Of a stretch of 64,000 bases of DNA, positions 1-8,863 are shown one piece after another (position 1 is the first letter of the stretch; every line of letters begins with the position of its first letter). The stretch comes from Anaerolineae bacterium. GTDB taxonomy: Bacteria > Chloroflexota > Anaerolineae > Promineifilales > Promineifilaceae. Under the pieces are notes generated by a model that was not told the DNA's origin, did no database searches, and saw only the letters and a program-made list of their open reading frames with translations. The stretch lies in NCBI GenBank assembly GCA_028277515.1, contig JANQGC010000280.1:1-64000 (forward strand), read 5' to 3'. The position numbers and the translations under genes are program-made.

Positions 1-698
1 CCTTTTTGGCATCAGTGATCCTTGCGTTACTGGCTACCTATCGCCATCAGCCTATTATTGATGGCATTGTCCGTGCGATTTCATCCATTGGATTAGGCAC
101 GCCTCCCTTCTGGTTTGCCATATTAATGCTGATAATTTTCTTTGAGTGGTTAGAATGGCTTCCTGGCCCAACAGGTCGCCTGAGCACAGCAGCCATACCC
201 CCACCGCCCGTCACCAACTTTTATACAATTGATGCGTTACTAGCCGGCGATCTTCATACCTTCTGGGATGCATTGCGTCATCTCATTCTTCCGGCCATAT
301 CACTAGGCATCGTTTCGTTCGGCTTCCTGGTACGATTGCTCAGGGCGAATCTCCTGGAATTTTCCCATGAGCCATTTATCATTGTCGCCCGTAGCAAAGG
401 GATAAGTCGCTGGAAAGCCCATGTGCGACATGCGGCTCCTAATGCATTTTTACCAACATTAACTGCCAGTGGTTTAATTTTAGCCGAGCTTTTGACGGGT
501 AGTGTCCTAATCGAGAAAATATTTACCTGGCCAGGCGTTGGCTCCCTGGTAGTTGACTCAATATTACGTCAGGATTATGCTGTTGTTCAAGCTTTCATCC
601 TCCTGAGTGCCTTGATTTATGTCACTGTCAGCGTAGTGGTTGATATTCTATATGGCGTCATTGATCCCAGAACGCGATTGGCGAAGGAAGCAGCATAA
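1..698 (+). CDS. dppB: Dipeptide/oligopeptide ABC permease, DppB type (5' end outside window)
   Basis: This is the C-terminal part of an inner-membrane permease of a peptide or nickel ABC importer. The frame is open to the left edge, so the true start lies upstream. Several hydrophobic helices surround the cytoplasmic EAA loop (visible as ARSKGISRWKAHVRHA), which contacts the ATPases, and the protein ends in DILYGVIDPRTRL, the form usual for DppB/OppB rather than DppC. The ATPase genes follow after 2 nt. No DppC-type permease lies between it and the ATPases, so the partner permease, if there is one, should be upstream. The family is clear; the substrate is not. Confidence 0.88.
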   Translation, partial: FLASVILALLATYRHQPIIDGIVRAISSIGLGTPPFWFAILMLIIFFEWLEWLPGPTGRLSTAAIPPPPVTNFYTIDALLAGDLHTFWDALRHLILPAISLGIVSFGFLVRLLRANLLEFSHEPFIIVARSKGISRWKAHVRHAAPNAFLPTLTASGLILAELLTGSVLIEKIFTWPGVGSLVVDSILRQDYAVVQAFILLSALIYVTVSVVVDILYGVIDPRTRLAKEAA

Positions 699-700
699 AA

Positions 701-1756
701 TTGATTAATGAAGAGTATACAAAATCATTGGATAATGTCCTTCTGAGCGTGCGGGGCTTGCGTACGGATTTTCTCACCTCAAAAGGCGCGGTCAAAGCGG
801 TACGCGGGGTTAGTTTTGATGTAAAACGGGGATCGAAGGTTGGCATCGTAGGCGAATCAGGTTCAGGGAAAACTGCACTTGCCCTATCCATACTAGGTTT
901 GCTCACGCCACCCGGTCAGGTTGTTGATGGGGAGATTTGGTTCGATGGACAAGAACTTACAGGATTAGTTGAGGCGAAAATGGGGAAAGTCAGAGGGAAG
1001 CAAATCTCACTGATCTTTCAAGATCCAATGACCTCGCTCAATCCAATCATGCGAATTGGAAAACAAATTGTCGAGAGCATTAAGAAACACCAACCACGTA
1101 TTGGACGTAAGGAAGCGCAAGATCGCGCGATAAAACTTCTCCAGGATGTGGAGGTGCCGCATGCTGACCAGCGCATAAATGACTACCCACACCAATTATC
1201 TGGGGGAATGCGGCAGCGTGTAATGATAGCAATTGCATTGGCAAATGATCCGGAATTGCTTATCGCTGATGAACCAACGACGGCCCTGGATGTTACTACC
1301 CAAGCCCAGGTATTAGATGTATTGGAACGCCTGGTTGAAAGTCGAGGAGCAGCGGTAATTCTCATTTCGCACAATTTGGGAATTGTTGCTGATTTTTGTG
1401 ATGAAATCAAGGTAATGTATGCGGGTCGTATCATCGAAGAATCCTCAACAAATCTTATTTTTTCAGCCCCAAATCATCCTTACACGGAATCATTACTCAG
1501 ATCTGTACCTAACCCGAGACACCTTGAGAAAGGACTTCTTCCAACAATTCCTGGCAGTCCTCCGGATTTAATTTCGCCCCCACCAGGCTGCGCATTTGAA
1601 CCCCGATGCCAGGTGGGGAATGGAGTTGAGATTTGTCGCAACAAGCCGCCTGTTCCTGTTGAACTACAATCTGAAGATGGACTTGTAATCTCTGAATGTT
1701 TCTTTGCCGAAGAACGATGGCAAAAACGTGATAAGACTTCCGGGAGAATAAGCTAG
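701..1756 (+). CDS. dppD: Peptide ABC transporter ATP-binding protein DppD/OppD
   Basis: Cytoplasmic ATPase subunit of the peptide importer. It has a Walker A motif (GESGSGKT, about residues 51-58), the ABC signature LSGGMRQR, a Walker B segment LLIADEPTTALD and the H-loop histidine in LISHNLG. The C-terminus carries the oligopeptide/dipeptide extension with spaced cysteines (PGCAFEPRC and a later C), typical of OppD/DppD. The start is a TTG just after the permease stop, so translation is probably coupled. Its length of 351 residues is slightly above the usual 320-340. It pairs with the next gene as the heterodimeric motor. Confidence 0.92.
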   Translation: MINEEYTKSLDNVLLSVRGLRTDFLTSKGAVKAVRGVSFDVKRGSKVGIVGESGSGKTALALSILGLLTPPGQVVDGEIWFDGQELTGLVEAKMGKVRGKQISLIFQDPMTSLNPIMRIGKQIVESIKKHQPRIGRKEAQDRAIKLLQDVEVPHADQRINDYPHQLSGGMRQRVMIAIALANDPELLIADEPTTALDVTTQAQVLDVLERLVESRGAAVILISHNLGIVADFCDEIKVMYAGRIIEESSTNLIFSAPNHPYTESLLRSVPNPRHLEKGLLPTIPGSPPDLISPPPGCAFEPRCQVGNGVEICRNKPPVPVELQSEDGLVISECFFAEERWQKRDKTSGRIS

Positions 1757-1757
1757 A

Positions 1758-2816
1758 ATGGCTGAGGCTCCAAAAACACCTATAGGGATCGATCCAGGAT
1801 TACGCGAGGGATCGAATCAATCGCTGCTCCTGGTCAAATCTCTCGTCAAGGAATTTGTATTAAGTAAGTCTGGTTTGTTTAACCGTAATAAAGAGATGTT
1901 CAGAGCGGTTGACGGGGTATCCTTCGATATTCGCCGGGGAGAGACATTTGGACTTGTTGGTGAGTCCGGTTGCGGAAAGTCAACTACGGCACGGTGTATT
2001 CTGCAATTATTGAAGCCGACAAGTGGAGAGATTTGGTTCGATGGGATTGACCTTAACAATCTAAACGGTGAAGAAATGCGCCAATTCCGACAACGTATGC
2101 AGGTGGTTTTTCAAGATCCCCATGCCTCGCTCGATTCGCGCATGTCAATCCTTGATCTCGTTGCAGAGCCACTTTTAGTTCATGGCATAAAAGACCCAGC
2201 CCAACGCAAAAAAAGGGCGGAAGATATGTTGATGCGAGTGGGGATTAAACCAGAATTGGCAGATCGCAAACCCTTTGCATTTTCTGGCGGACAAAAACAG
2301 CGTGTTGGCATTGCGCGGGCCCTCATCCTTAACCCGGAATTCGTTGTGCTTGATGAACCTGTCTCGGCGCTTGATGTGTCCATTCAAGCACAAGTGCTCA
2401 ACTTGCTGCGGACCATGCAGCAGCAGTTAGATTTGACATACCTATTTATTGTTCATGATCTCATTGTCGCTGAATACTTTTGTGATCGACTTGCAGTACT
2501 GTATTTGGGATCTGTAATGGAAATGGCAAGCAGGGAACAGCTATTTAAAAAACCGCTGCACCCATATACTGTTGTATTGCTTTCGGCCGTTCCCGTTCCT
2601 GATCCTGCCGGTAAGGGCCGGGTAAAGCGAATTATTCTTGAAGGGGAAGTCAATGCTAATGTCATAAAGGAAGGTGGCTGCCGCTTTCGTTCTCGCTGCC
2701 CGGTTGGCAAAGACCGCGATATTTGCAGAGAACATGAACCCCCACTTATTGAGATGGCGCCCGATCATTGGGTGGCCTGTCACTTTGCCGGGGAACTAAA
2801 TATCAACGATATGTGA
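1758..2816 (+). CDS. dppF: Peptide ABC transporter ATP-binding protein DppF/OppF
   Basis: Second ATPase of the peptide importer. It has a Walker A motif GESGCGKST, a signature FSGGQKQR with Phe in place of the usual Leu, Walker B FVVLDEPVSALD and the H-loop in FIVHDL. The C-terminal cysteine-containing peptide-transporter extension is present (GGCRFRSRCPVG). The ATG begins 1 nt after the dppD stop, so the two are translationally coupled. This is the last gene of the operon: the next gene is about 190 bp away and belongs to iron regulation. Confidence 0.93.
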   Translation: MAEAPKTPIGIDPGLREGSNQSLLLVKSLVKEFVLSKSGLFNRNKEMFRAVDGVSFDIRRGETFGLVGESGCGKSTTARCILQLLKPTSGEIWFDGIDLNNLNGEEMRQFRQRMQVVFQDPHASLDSRMSILDLVAEPLLVHGIKDPAQRKKRAEDMLMRVGIKPELADRKPFAFSGGQKQRVGIARALILNPEFVVLDEPVSALDVSIQAQVLNLLRTMQQQLDLTYLFIVHDLIVAEYFCDRLAVLYLGSVMEMASREQLFKKPLHPYTVVLLSAVPVPDPAGKGRVKRIILEGEVNANVIKEGGCRFRSRCPVGKDRDICREHEPPLIEMAPDHWVACHFAGELNINDM

Positions 2817-2827
2817 CAGCAGCTGTC
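2815..2827 (+). terminator. Weak hairpin at end of the dpp operon
   Basis: GACAG and CTGTC pair around a CAG loop, overlapping the dppF stop codon, and a pyrimidine/T-rich run follows (TTATTCTCTCTTT). The stem is only 5 bp and the T run is interrupted, so it is a weak candidate for intrinsic termination. Confidence 0.3.
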
Positions 2828-2954
2828 TTATTCTCTCTTTGCAACAGCCATTTTTGAATGGATTGTTTTGTCTCTGCGGAGCGTTTTCCCAGCAGTAACC
2901 CTATGACATTCCTCATGGCCAGAGCATGACGAATGTCACTTATCTCATCACCCA

Positions 2955-2984
2955 TATAATTTATAATAAGGGCAACCTTATAAT
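2955..2984 (+). promoter_or_regulatory. Candidate DtxR-type operator overlapping promoter of the feo operon
   Basis: An inverted repeat ATAAGG-GCAA-CCTTAT (2966-2981) lies 27-42 bp upstream of the DtxR-family gene. Three overlapping TATAAT hexamers (2955, 2962, 2979) sit in and beside it, so a bound repressor would cover the -10 region. No good TTGACA box is visible. The dyad resembles the general form of DtxR/MntR operators. Assignment to autoregulation by the next gene is inference from position. Confidence 0.5.
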
Positions 2985-3007
2985 TTAGGATTTGGATTGC
3001 CCGAAAT

Positions 3008-3676
3008 ATGCGCACCCATTCGACCAGTAACGAAACCATCGAGATGTATCTCAAGACCATCGCCGAATTAAGCGGCAATGGCCGGCCGGTGATCATCGCC
3101 CGTGTGGCTGAGCGGTTGGGCGTGACGGCCGTCTCCGCCAATGAGATGATGAAACGGTTGGTGGAGCAGGAATTGATCGTCCATGAACGGTATAAGGGGG
3201 TGTATTTGACCCCGGACGGCCGCTATATGGCCAATAACGTCATCCGCCGCCAACGATTATGGGAATGTTTCCTGGTGGATCACCTTAATTTCAACTGGTC
3301 CGGCGTTTATGAAGCTGCCTGCCGCCTGGAACATGCTACCTCTAACGTTTTGGCCGAAGCCTTATCCGCTTATCTAGGCCACCCGGAATTGTGCCCGCAT
3401 GGCAATCCTATTCCTAAGGCTGACGGCTCCGTCGCCAAGACAGGGGGCTGCCCGCTTTCAGATTTGAAAGTTGGCGAATCAGCGACAGTGACCAGCATTG
3501 CGCCTATGGATACGGAGGTGTTCGCTTATTTGAGCCAGCATGGAATTGTGCCCAATCAAGAGATCAGGGTCACGGAGCGAGCGCCGATGAATGGGCCGAT
3601 TACGGTGCGTCTTGACTCACAACAGGTCTCCCTGGGCCAGGCCCTTGCGGCCATGGTCATGGTGGAGCGATTATAG
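3008..3676 (+). CDS. DtxR/MntR-family metal-dependent repressor
   Basis: Cytoplasmic metalloregulator of 222 residues. It has an N-terminal winged helix (about 8-75), a helical dimerisation/metal domain (76-145) and a C-terminal SH3-like FeoA domain (150-222). Aligned to DtxR from memory with a constant offset of +3, the primary metal site is kept (M13, C105, E108, H109). In the ancillary site E86 is kept, but the two histidines are replaced by Q82 and Y101. It heads an operon with feoA, feoA, feoB and a FeoC-like gene, so it most likely represses Fe(II) uptake when iron is sufficient. Manganese sensing cannot be excluded. A dyad operator lies just upstream. Confidence 0.9.
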   Translation: MRTHSTSNETIEMYLKTIAELSGNGRPVIIARVAERLGVTAVSANEMMKRLVEQELIVHERYKGVYLTPDGRYMANNVIRRQRLWECFLVDHLNFNWSGVYEAACRLEHATSNVLAEALSAYLGHPELCPHGNPIPKADGSVAKTGGCPLSDLKVGESATVTSIAPMDTEVFAYLSQHGIVPNQEIRVTERAPMNGPITVRLDSQQVSLGQALAAMVMVERL

Positions 3677-3687
3677 AGGAATTTTCA

Positions 3688-3924
3688 ATGAGCGAATCAG
3701 TCATAACTTTAGATGATTTACAACCTGGACAAACGGCAAAAATTAAAAAGATACAGGGCAAAGGGCCGGTTCGCCGGCGGTTGATGGATATGGGTATTAC
3801 CAAGGGGGAGGAAATTACAACCGTAAAACGTTCGCCATTTGGAGATCCCATTGAATTTCGTGTGCGCGGTTACAGCTTATCCCTGCGCAGCAATGAAGCG
3901 AAAATGATTGAAATTGATAGATAA
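3688..3924 (+). CDS. feoA: FeoA-domain protein
   Basis: A 78-residue cytoplasmic SH3-like protein of the FeoA family, thought to assist or regulate the Fe(II) transporter FeoB. The signature RRRLMDMGIT followed by a beta-rich segment (GDPIEFRVRGYSLSLR) is typical. It starts 11 nt after the regulator with an AGGAA ribosome site. Together with the next gene it makes a tandem pair of FeoA paralogues, a common arrangement in Gram-positive and related phyla. Confidence 0.9.
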   Translation: MSESVITLDDLQPGQTAKIKKIQGKGPVRRRLMDMGITKGEEITTVKRSPFGDPIEFRVRGYSLSLRSNEAKMIEIDR

Positions 3925-3988
3925 AGGTGCCAAATTTCTTAAATAATTTAGCATCTTTTCTAAGGCAATGGAGGATAGAAAAAACGTT

Positions 3989-4213
3989 ATGCCACTCAGC
4001 CTAGTTTCTTCAGGACAAACTGTCACCATTCAAGATGTTCGCGGCGGGCGCAAGCTGCGCCGCCGCTTATTAGATCTGGGTTTAAACCACGGTGCCCAGG
4101 TCCGCGTTGTTAAAAATCAGATGACCGGGCCGATGATTGTTGCGGTTAAAGAAGACGGCCGTCTGGCCCTGGGCCGTAGTATGAGCCACTATATCATGGT
4201 GTCTGAAGCGTAA
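3989..4213 (+). CDS. feoA: Second FeoA-domain protein
   Basis: FeoA paralogue of about 74 residues (MPLSLVSSGQ start) with the family core RRRLLDLGLNHG. An in-frame ATG at 3968 would add seven residues, but the only good ribosome site (GGAGG, 3970-3974) lies inside that extension and 14 nt before the ATG at 3989, and FeoA proteins usually begin close to the MPLSL motif, so 3989 is preferred. It sits 45 nt upstream of feoB and probably binds or regulates FeoB. Confidence 0.85.
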   Translation: MPLSLVSSGQTVTIQDVRGGRKLRRRLLDLGLNHGAQVRVVKNQMTGPMIVAVKEDGRLALGRSMSHYIMVSEA

Positions 4214-4218
4214 TATTG

Positions 4219-4233
4219 AAAAACCGGGTTTTT
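4219..4233. repeat. Perfect 15-bp palindrome AAAAACCGGGTTTTT
   Basis: An odd palindrome (seven-base arms around a G) between feoA and feoB. Related sequences occur at 40678-40691 and 40743-40756, so it belongs to a dispersed repeat type rather than being specific to feo. Because it ends in T5 it could also act as a weak terminator or attenuator before feoB. Confidence 0.6.
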
Positions 4234-4258
4234 AGCTATTGTTGAGGAATAAAAAGAG

Positions 4259-6520
4259 ATGACCCCAACCATCGCCCTCGCCGGCAATCCCAATGTTGGT
4301 AAAAGCACAATATTTAACACCTTGACCGGCTCCCGGCAGCATGTCGGCAACTGGCCAGGTAAAACGGTAGAAAAGAAAGAAGGGCGGATGCTCGTTGATG
4401 GGCGAGAAGTCCTGATCGTCGATCTGCCGGGGACTTACAGCCTGACAGCCTACTCCATTGAGGAGATTATCGCCAGGGATTTTATCGTCAATGAACATCC
4501 GACGGCCGTCGCCGTCGTCATTGACGCCTCGAATTTAGAGCGCAACCTTTACCTGGTCGCCCAAATCCTGGAACTAGGCGTGCCGGTCATTGTTAACCTG
4601 AACATGACCGATGTTGCCACCAGCCGCGGGCTAAAGATTGACGCCAAAAAACTGTCGGAACGTCTGGGCGGCATTCCCGTCGTGGAGACGGTGGGCAACC
4701 GCAGCATGGGCCTGGACCAGCTCAAGAGAACCATTGCCCAAATCAGTGAAAACCCACCGCAAGCATTGCCGCAAGCACACTATGAAGGGGTGCTTGGGCA
4801 GGAACTGGCGGCAATAGAAGCAAAAATTCATGAAAACGAACTGCTGACTACCAGGTATTCCCCACACTGGTTGGCCACCAAGCTACTTGAGGACGATCCG
4901 GGAATCATTGAAGAAATGAAAGCGATTGGTGCCGGTGAAATTTTATCGGCTGTGCAAACAGCCCAATTACGTATCGAAGAAGCCACCGGTGAAGATGCAG
5001 AAACGCTGATTGCCGACCGGCGCTACGCATTTATTGGGTCGATCTCTACGCATGTCCTGGAACGGCCGTCCGAAGCTGTGGAAACCGCCTCCGATAAAAT
5101 CGACAAAATTATCACCCATCGCATTTGGGGCCTGCCTATCTTTCTGCTGATCATGTGGGTCGTTTTTCAATTCACAGCCAATGTCAGCGCCCCTTACCTG
5201 GATTGGGTAGACACCTTTATCAACGAGACCGTTTACGGTTGGGTAGGCGCCTTTATGGCTGCCCTGGGTCTTGGAGCATCCTGGCTCTCTGACCTGGCTA
5301 CGGACGGCATCGTCGCCGGGGTTGGCGGCGTGCTGGTTTTCGTCCCTGTTTTGCTTTTTCTTTATATGGCCCTGGCCGTGCTCGAAGATTCCGGCTACAT
5401 GGCTCGCGCCGCCTTTGTTATGGATCGGGTGATGCGCTGGATGGGGCTGCATGGTAAAAGTTTTCTGCCGATGATCGTTGGATTTGGCTGCACGGTTCCG
5501 GCCGTATATGCGACACGCACCCTGGAAAATGAAAAAGATCGCCGGCTGACCGGATTTTTGGCCACGTTTATGAGCTGTGGCGCCCGCCTACCGGTTTACG
5601 TAGTATTTGGCGCCGCTTTTTTTGGCGCATTGTCCGGCAACTTAATATTTTCCATGTACTTGATCGGCATTGCTATCGCCCTGCTAGTAGGTTTCGCCTT
5701 CAAACACACGGTTTACAAAGGCCAACCACCGGCGCCATTTGTCATGGAACTGCCCCCGTATCGCGCGCCACGCGTGCGTGATGTGCTGCGCCAGACCTGG
5801 GAACGGACCAAAGGATTCATTATCAAAGCCGGCACAGTGATCATGCTTGTCTCTATTGCCATCTGGCTGCTGATGGCCATTCCTGTTGGCGCAGATGCCG
5901 GTGCGTTTAACAATGTTGAACCGCAAGACAGCGTATTCGGCCGGACGAGCGAGATCATCGCCCCGGTATTTGCGCCCGCTGGTTTCGGTAGTTGGGAAGC
6001 ATCCGGATCGCTGATTACCGGATTCCTGGCCAAAGAGGTCGTGATCAGCACCATGAATGTCATTTATGTCGGAACCAGTGGTGAGGGAGAAGAAGCGGAG
6101 CCGGCCAGCACGTTCCTGGAGGATGTGGGTAGTTCCATTGGATCCTTCATCGAAGCCGGTGTGCTCACGGTTCAGGAAATCTTGAACATCATCCCGCGCA
6201 CGATCAATCTTCTCCCCCTGGTAGAACTGCCTGAATTCAATTTCTATGGGTTGGAGGAAGAATCGGAAGATACGACCAGTTTGCAGTCGGCACTGGTAGC
6301 CTCATTTACGCGGTCGGCCGGGTCACCGGAGGCCGGAGCAATTGCTGCTATTGCTTTCTGTATATTCATTTTACTTTATGTACCTTGTATGGTGGCCATC
6401 TCAGCTATGCGCCAGGAGTTTGGCTGGCGTTTTGTATGGGCACAAATTGGTTTTACATTGGCGTTGGCCTGGGTTGCGGCCGTCCTCGTCTTTCAAGTCG
6501 GCAAGGCGTTATTTATTTAA
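4259..6520 (+). CDS. feoB: Ferrous iron transporter FeoB
   Basis: GTP-dependent Fe(II) importer of the inner membrane, 753 residues. The N-terminal G-protein domain shows G1 GNPNVGKS (9-16), G3 DLPG and G4 NMTD. A cytoplasmic helical spacer follows (to about 285), then a polytopic membrane domain with the two gate segments GFGCTVPA and SCGARLPVY. Between later helices there is a longer than usual hydrophilic insertion (about residues 600-665, including EGEEAEPAS). It has an ATG start behind a purine-rich leader. It lies in an operon with the regulator, two feoA genes and feoC, and is the transport core of the cluster. Confidence 0.96.
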   Translation: MTPTIALAGNPNVGKSTIFNTLTGSRQHVGNWPGKTVEKKEGRMLVDGREVLIVDLPGTYSLTAYSIEEIIARDFIVNEHPTAVAVVIDASNLERNLYLVAQILELGVPVIVNLNMTDVATSRGLKIDAKKLSERLGGIPVVETVGNRSMGLDQLKRTIAQISENPPQALPQAHYEGVLGQELAAIEAKIHENELLTTRYSPHWLATKLLEDDPGIIEEMKAIGAGEILSAVQTAQLRIEEATGEDAETLIADRRYAFIGSISTHVLERPSEAVETASDKIDKIITHRIWGLPIFLLIMWVVFQFTANVSAPYLDWVDTFINETVYGWVGAFMAALGLGASWLSDLATDGIVAGVGGVLVFVPVLLFLYMALAVLEDSGYMARAAFVMDRVMRWMGLHGKSFLPMIVGFGCTVPAVYATRTLENEKDRRLTGFLATFMSCGARLPVYVVFGAAFFGALSGNLIFSMYLIGIAIALLVGFAFKHTVYKGQPPAPFVMELPPYRAPRVRDVLRQTWERTKGFIIKAGTVIMLVSIAIWLLMAIPVGADAGAFNNVEPQDSVFGRTSEIIAPVFAPAGFGSWEASGSLITGFLAKEVVISTMNVIYVGTSGEGEEAEPASTFLEDVGSSIGSFIEAGVLTVQEILNIIPRTINLLPLVELPEFNFYGLEEESEDTTSLQSALVASFTRSAGSPEAGAIAAIAFCIFILLYVPCMVAISAMRQEFGWRFVWAQIGFTLALAWVAAVLVFQVGKALFI

Positions 6521-6529
6521 GAGGCTCTG

Positions 6530-6838
6530 ATGAGTAAAAGCACACTTGGACAGGTTTTAGACGCTTTTAAAAACAACCGGGGTCCTCTCACCTTGGGGCA
6601 GGTGGCCCGTGATTTGAATATATCGCCGCCCCAGTTGGAGGGGATGATCCAATACTGGGTTCGTAAAGGCAAGCTGCGGCAAAGTGCATCTTATACTAAC
6701 TGCGGCACCTGTGGCCACAGCGACGATGGCTGTGCATTCGTAATGGAGATGCCGCGGAGTTATGAGTTGGCCACCGGCCAGGGGGGGCAATCCATCCCCA
6801 TTGAAATGATCGGCGTTACCTGCCAACACAAATCCTGA
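6530..6838 (+). CDS. feoC: FeoC-like winged-helix protein with cysteine cluster
   Basis: A 102-residue protein encoded 9 nt after feoB. The N-terminal half is a small winged helix (LTLGQVARDLNISPPQLEGM). It is followed by a cysteine set C58-x2-C61-x6-C68 and a distant C98, consistent with the iron-sulfur or oxygen-sensing wing of FeoC proteins. FeoC is thought to protect or regulate FeoB. The position at the end of the feo operon supports the call; the metal cofactor is inferred. Confidence 0.82.
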   Translation: MSKSTLGQVLDAFKNNRGPLTLGQVARDLNISPPQLEGMIQYWVRKGKLRQSASYTNCGTCGHSDDGCAFVMEMPRSYELATGQGGQSIPIEMIGVTCQHKS

Positions 6839-6850
6839 GCTTAACCAGAC

Positions 6851-6871
6851 GCCAACTTTTATAGAGTTGGC
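6851..6871 (+). terminator. Hairpin after the feo operon
   Basis: GCCAACT (6851-6857) pairs with AGTTGGC (6865-6871) around a 7-nt loop, 13 nt after the feoC stop. The T-rich tract that follows is interrupted (ATCTGTTCT), so termination is plausible but not certain. The rest of the gap up to 7047 holds no gene I can see. Confidence 0.45.
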
Positions 6872-7047
6872 ATCTGTTCTATTCCTGGAGTTTTATAGCT
6901 TTTTTATTGTCTGTTAACTTCATTCTAACGGACTTCCATGAGAATAATAGTTGGACCAAAGGCGTTGGCCAGTTGGCCGGCGTCTTTTCATTGAAAAGGT
7001 CTGAGCAAACGGGAAATTAGGAAGTAAGCAACAAATCTGAGGCGTTC

Positions 7048-8025
7048 ATGGAATATAAAGATTACTATGCCATCTTGGGTGTCAGTAAAGATGCCAGCGA
7101 GAAAGACATCAAGAAGGCATACCGTAAATTAGCCCGCAAGTATCACCCTGATGTCAATCCGGGAGATGCCACGGCCGAAAATAAATTTAAGGATATTAAC
7201 GAGGCGCAAGAAGTCCTGCTCGATCCTGAAAAACGGCAGATGTACGATCGCTTTGGTTCGCAGTGGGAACAGTACCAGCGCGCCGGTGGCCAGGCACAGG
7301 ATTTTGATTGGTCGCAGTGGCAAAGCCAACCGGGTGGCGGGCGAACCACCTATCGTACGGTTAACCCGGAAGAGTTTGAAGAATTGTTCGGCTCTCAAGG
7401 TGGCTTTTCAGATTTTTTTGAAAGTTTGTTTGGTGGAGGAATGGCCGGCCGGCGGAATACTGGCGGTTTTGAGGGATTTGCCCAAACCCAGATGCCTCCA
7501 CGCCGCGGCCGTGACCAGGAATATACGGTGGAGATCACCCTGGAAGAAGCTTTCCACGGCACAACACGCATGTTGGAATGGGAAGGCGGCCGCAAAATTG
7601 AAGCCAAAATCCCACCGGGTGTCAAGACCGGCTCACGGGTTCGTCTAGGCGGGCAGGGTGGTTCCGGCCTCAGTGGTGGGAAAGCGGGCGATCTCTTTCT
7701 TAATGTGAAAGTTCGGCCGAACGATTCCTTTCAGCGGGAAGGGGATAATTTAAAAACAACCATCCCAGTAGACTTATATACGGCCATTTTGGGTGGCAAG
7801 GCTGAGGTCAGCACCATCGACCGCACGGTAAAATTGACTATTCCCCCGGAGACGGACAACGGTAAGCAGTTTCGTCTACGCGGCTTGGGGATGCCTAAAC
7901 TGCGGGAGCCGGGCGAACGGGGTGATTTATATGCTGTCGTTTCTGTTCAACTGCCAGGCAATTTAAGTGACGAGGAGAAGGATTTATTTCGGCAGCTTCA
8001 AGCAGCCAGACATTCATCCTCATAA
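7048..8025 (+). CDS. cbpA: DnaJ-type co-chaperone (CbpA-like, no zinc finger)
   Basis: An Hsp40 of 325 residues that stimulates the ATPase of DnaK. The J domain (about 1-70) contains the essential HPD motif (YHPDVNPGD). A Gly/Phe-rich linker follows (70-150), then two beta-sandwich substrate-binding domains (about 165-315). The cysteine zinc-finger repeats of classical DnaJ are absent, which makes it a type II/CbpA-like protein. The next gene, 12 nt downstream, encodes a CbpM/MerR-like modulator, the usual partner of CbpA. Confidence 0.92.
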   Translation: MEYKDYYAILGVSKDASEKDIKKAYRKLARKYHPDVNPGDATAENKFKDINEAQEVLLDPEKRQMYDRFGSQWEQYQRAGGQAQDFDWSQWQSQPGGGRTTYRTVNPEEFEELFGSQGGFSDFFESLFGGGMAGRRNTGGFEGFAQTQMPPRRGRDQEYTVEITLEEAFHGTTRMLEWEGGRKIEAKIPPGVKTGSRVRLGGQGGSGLSGGKAGDLFLNVKVRPNDSFQREGDNLKTTIPVDLYTAILGGKAEVSTIDRTVKLTIPPETDNGKQFRLRGLGMPKLREPGERGDLYAVVSVQLPGNLSDEEKDLFRQLQAARHSSS

Positions 8026-8037
8026 CCAGGAGATTTA

Positions 8038-8421
8038 ATGGCTTATCAAATTAGAATTTATTCTGAGGAAGAAGAACCATTTTACACGCGACAGGTCGCG
8101 GCGCAGCTGGCGCGCATCTCGCTGGACTTTTTGCGACGTTGTGAACTTGAGCAGTTTGTCCAGCCACGGCCGATGTCCGGTGGTGAGGTGGGATTCACGG
8201 CGGCCGATATTCGCCGTCTGGCCCGCGTGCGCCGCCTGCGTCAATCGCTAGGCTTAGATTTACCCGCCGTCGATGTCGTGCTTCATTTAAGGCGCCAGGT
8301 CGTCGGCTTGCAACGCGAGATGATGCGTATGGAAGAGCGAATGACCCTGCGCGAGCAGGCGTTATTGGAAGAGATTGCCGAACTGCGCCGCCAGTTGGCA
8401 CAGGAGACGAAATGGGAATGA
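8038..8421 (+). CDS. cbpM: CbpM/MerR-like chaperone modulator
   Basis: A 127-residue protein with an N-terminal MerR-like helix-turn-helix region (YTRQVAAQLARISLDFLRRC, then GGEVGFTAADIRRL) and a C-terminal coiled coil (about 80-120, MMRMEERMTLREQALLEEI). CbpM proteins bind the J domain of CbpA and inhibit it; the related HspR proteins are heat-shock repressors. Close coupling to cbpA (12 nt, AGGAG site) supports the modulator role, but a DNA-binding role cannot be excluded. Confidence 0.78.
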   Translation: MAYQIRIYSEEEEPFYTRQVAAQLARISLDFLRRCELEQFVQPRPMSGGEVGFTAADIRRLARVRRLRQSLGLDLPAVDVVLHLRRQVVGLQREMMRMEERMTLREQALLEEIAELRRQLAQETKWE

Positions 8422-8445
8422 GCAAGTGGGCCTGGGTTTCTCACG

Positions 8446-8473
8446 GTTACATTGTGTTTAGGTCTGCTATAAT
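8446..8473 (+). promoter_or_regulatory. Candidate sigma-70 promoter before the small TAG-interrupted gene
   Basis: TATAAT at 8468-8473 is preceded at 16 bp by GTTACA (8446-8451, 4 of 6 matches to TTGACA). It would start a transcript about 20-25 nt before the ATG at 8504. Confidence 0.45.
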
Positions 8474-8578
8474 AACATCACCATTACGTGTAGAAGAATC
8501 CATATGCAAATGCCAATTATAATTGAACCTTTCGTCCGGCACGGTATGTTTGCTGATTCGGATGCGGCAATCGCCTAG

Positions 8579-8830
8579 ATGGCTCGTGATTACATCACTC
8601 GCCACGTTGAGGAAAATCGAACGACTATTGAACACTTGCAGAGCAAATACGGCATGACCTATGAGCAATTTTCCATATACTTGCAAGCGCGAGCCGATAT
8701 CCTGGCCCAGAAACCAAACCCTGTCTTGAACGAGGTAGTGATGCAAGAAGAGGAAGATGCTCTAGTGTGGAAAATCGCGCGGGATATGCTTAAAAATTGG
8801 CTCATCATTCAGGCCGAGGCAAATTTATAA
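8579..8830 (+). CDS. Small helical protein of unknown function, N-terminus cut by an in-frame TAG
   Basis: An 83-residue acidic, helix-rich protein (ARDYITRHVEENRTTIEHL, KYGMTYEQFSIYLQARA, EEEDALVWKIARDMLKNW). The same frame is open upstream from an ATG at 8504 for 24 codons (starting MQMPIIIEP) and is broken only by TAG at 8576-8578, directly before the ATG used here. From memory, related proteins in filamentous bacteria continue through this point without a break, so the gene is either a nonsense-mutated pseudogene, a restart, or read through. No function is recognised. Confidence 0.55.
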   Translation: MARDYITRHVEENRTTIEHLQSKYGMTYEQFSIYLQARADILAQKPNPVLNEVVMQEEEDALVWKIARDMLKNWLIIQAEANL

Positions 8831-8863
8831 GGATAACATTCGTCAAAAAATTGAGGTACTGTA

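Noticed and set aside
4967..5452. 161-codon minus-strand frame
   Set aside because: Antisense shadow of feoB; His/Gln-rich sequence without a family.
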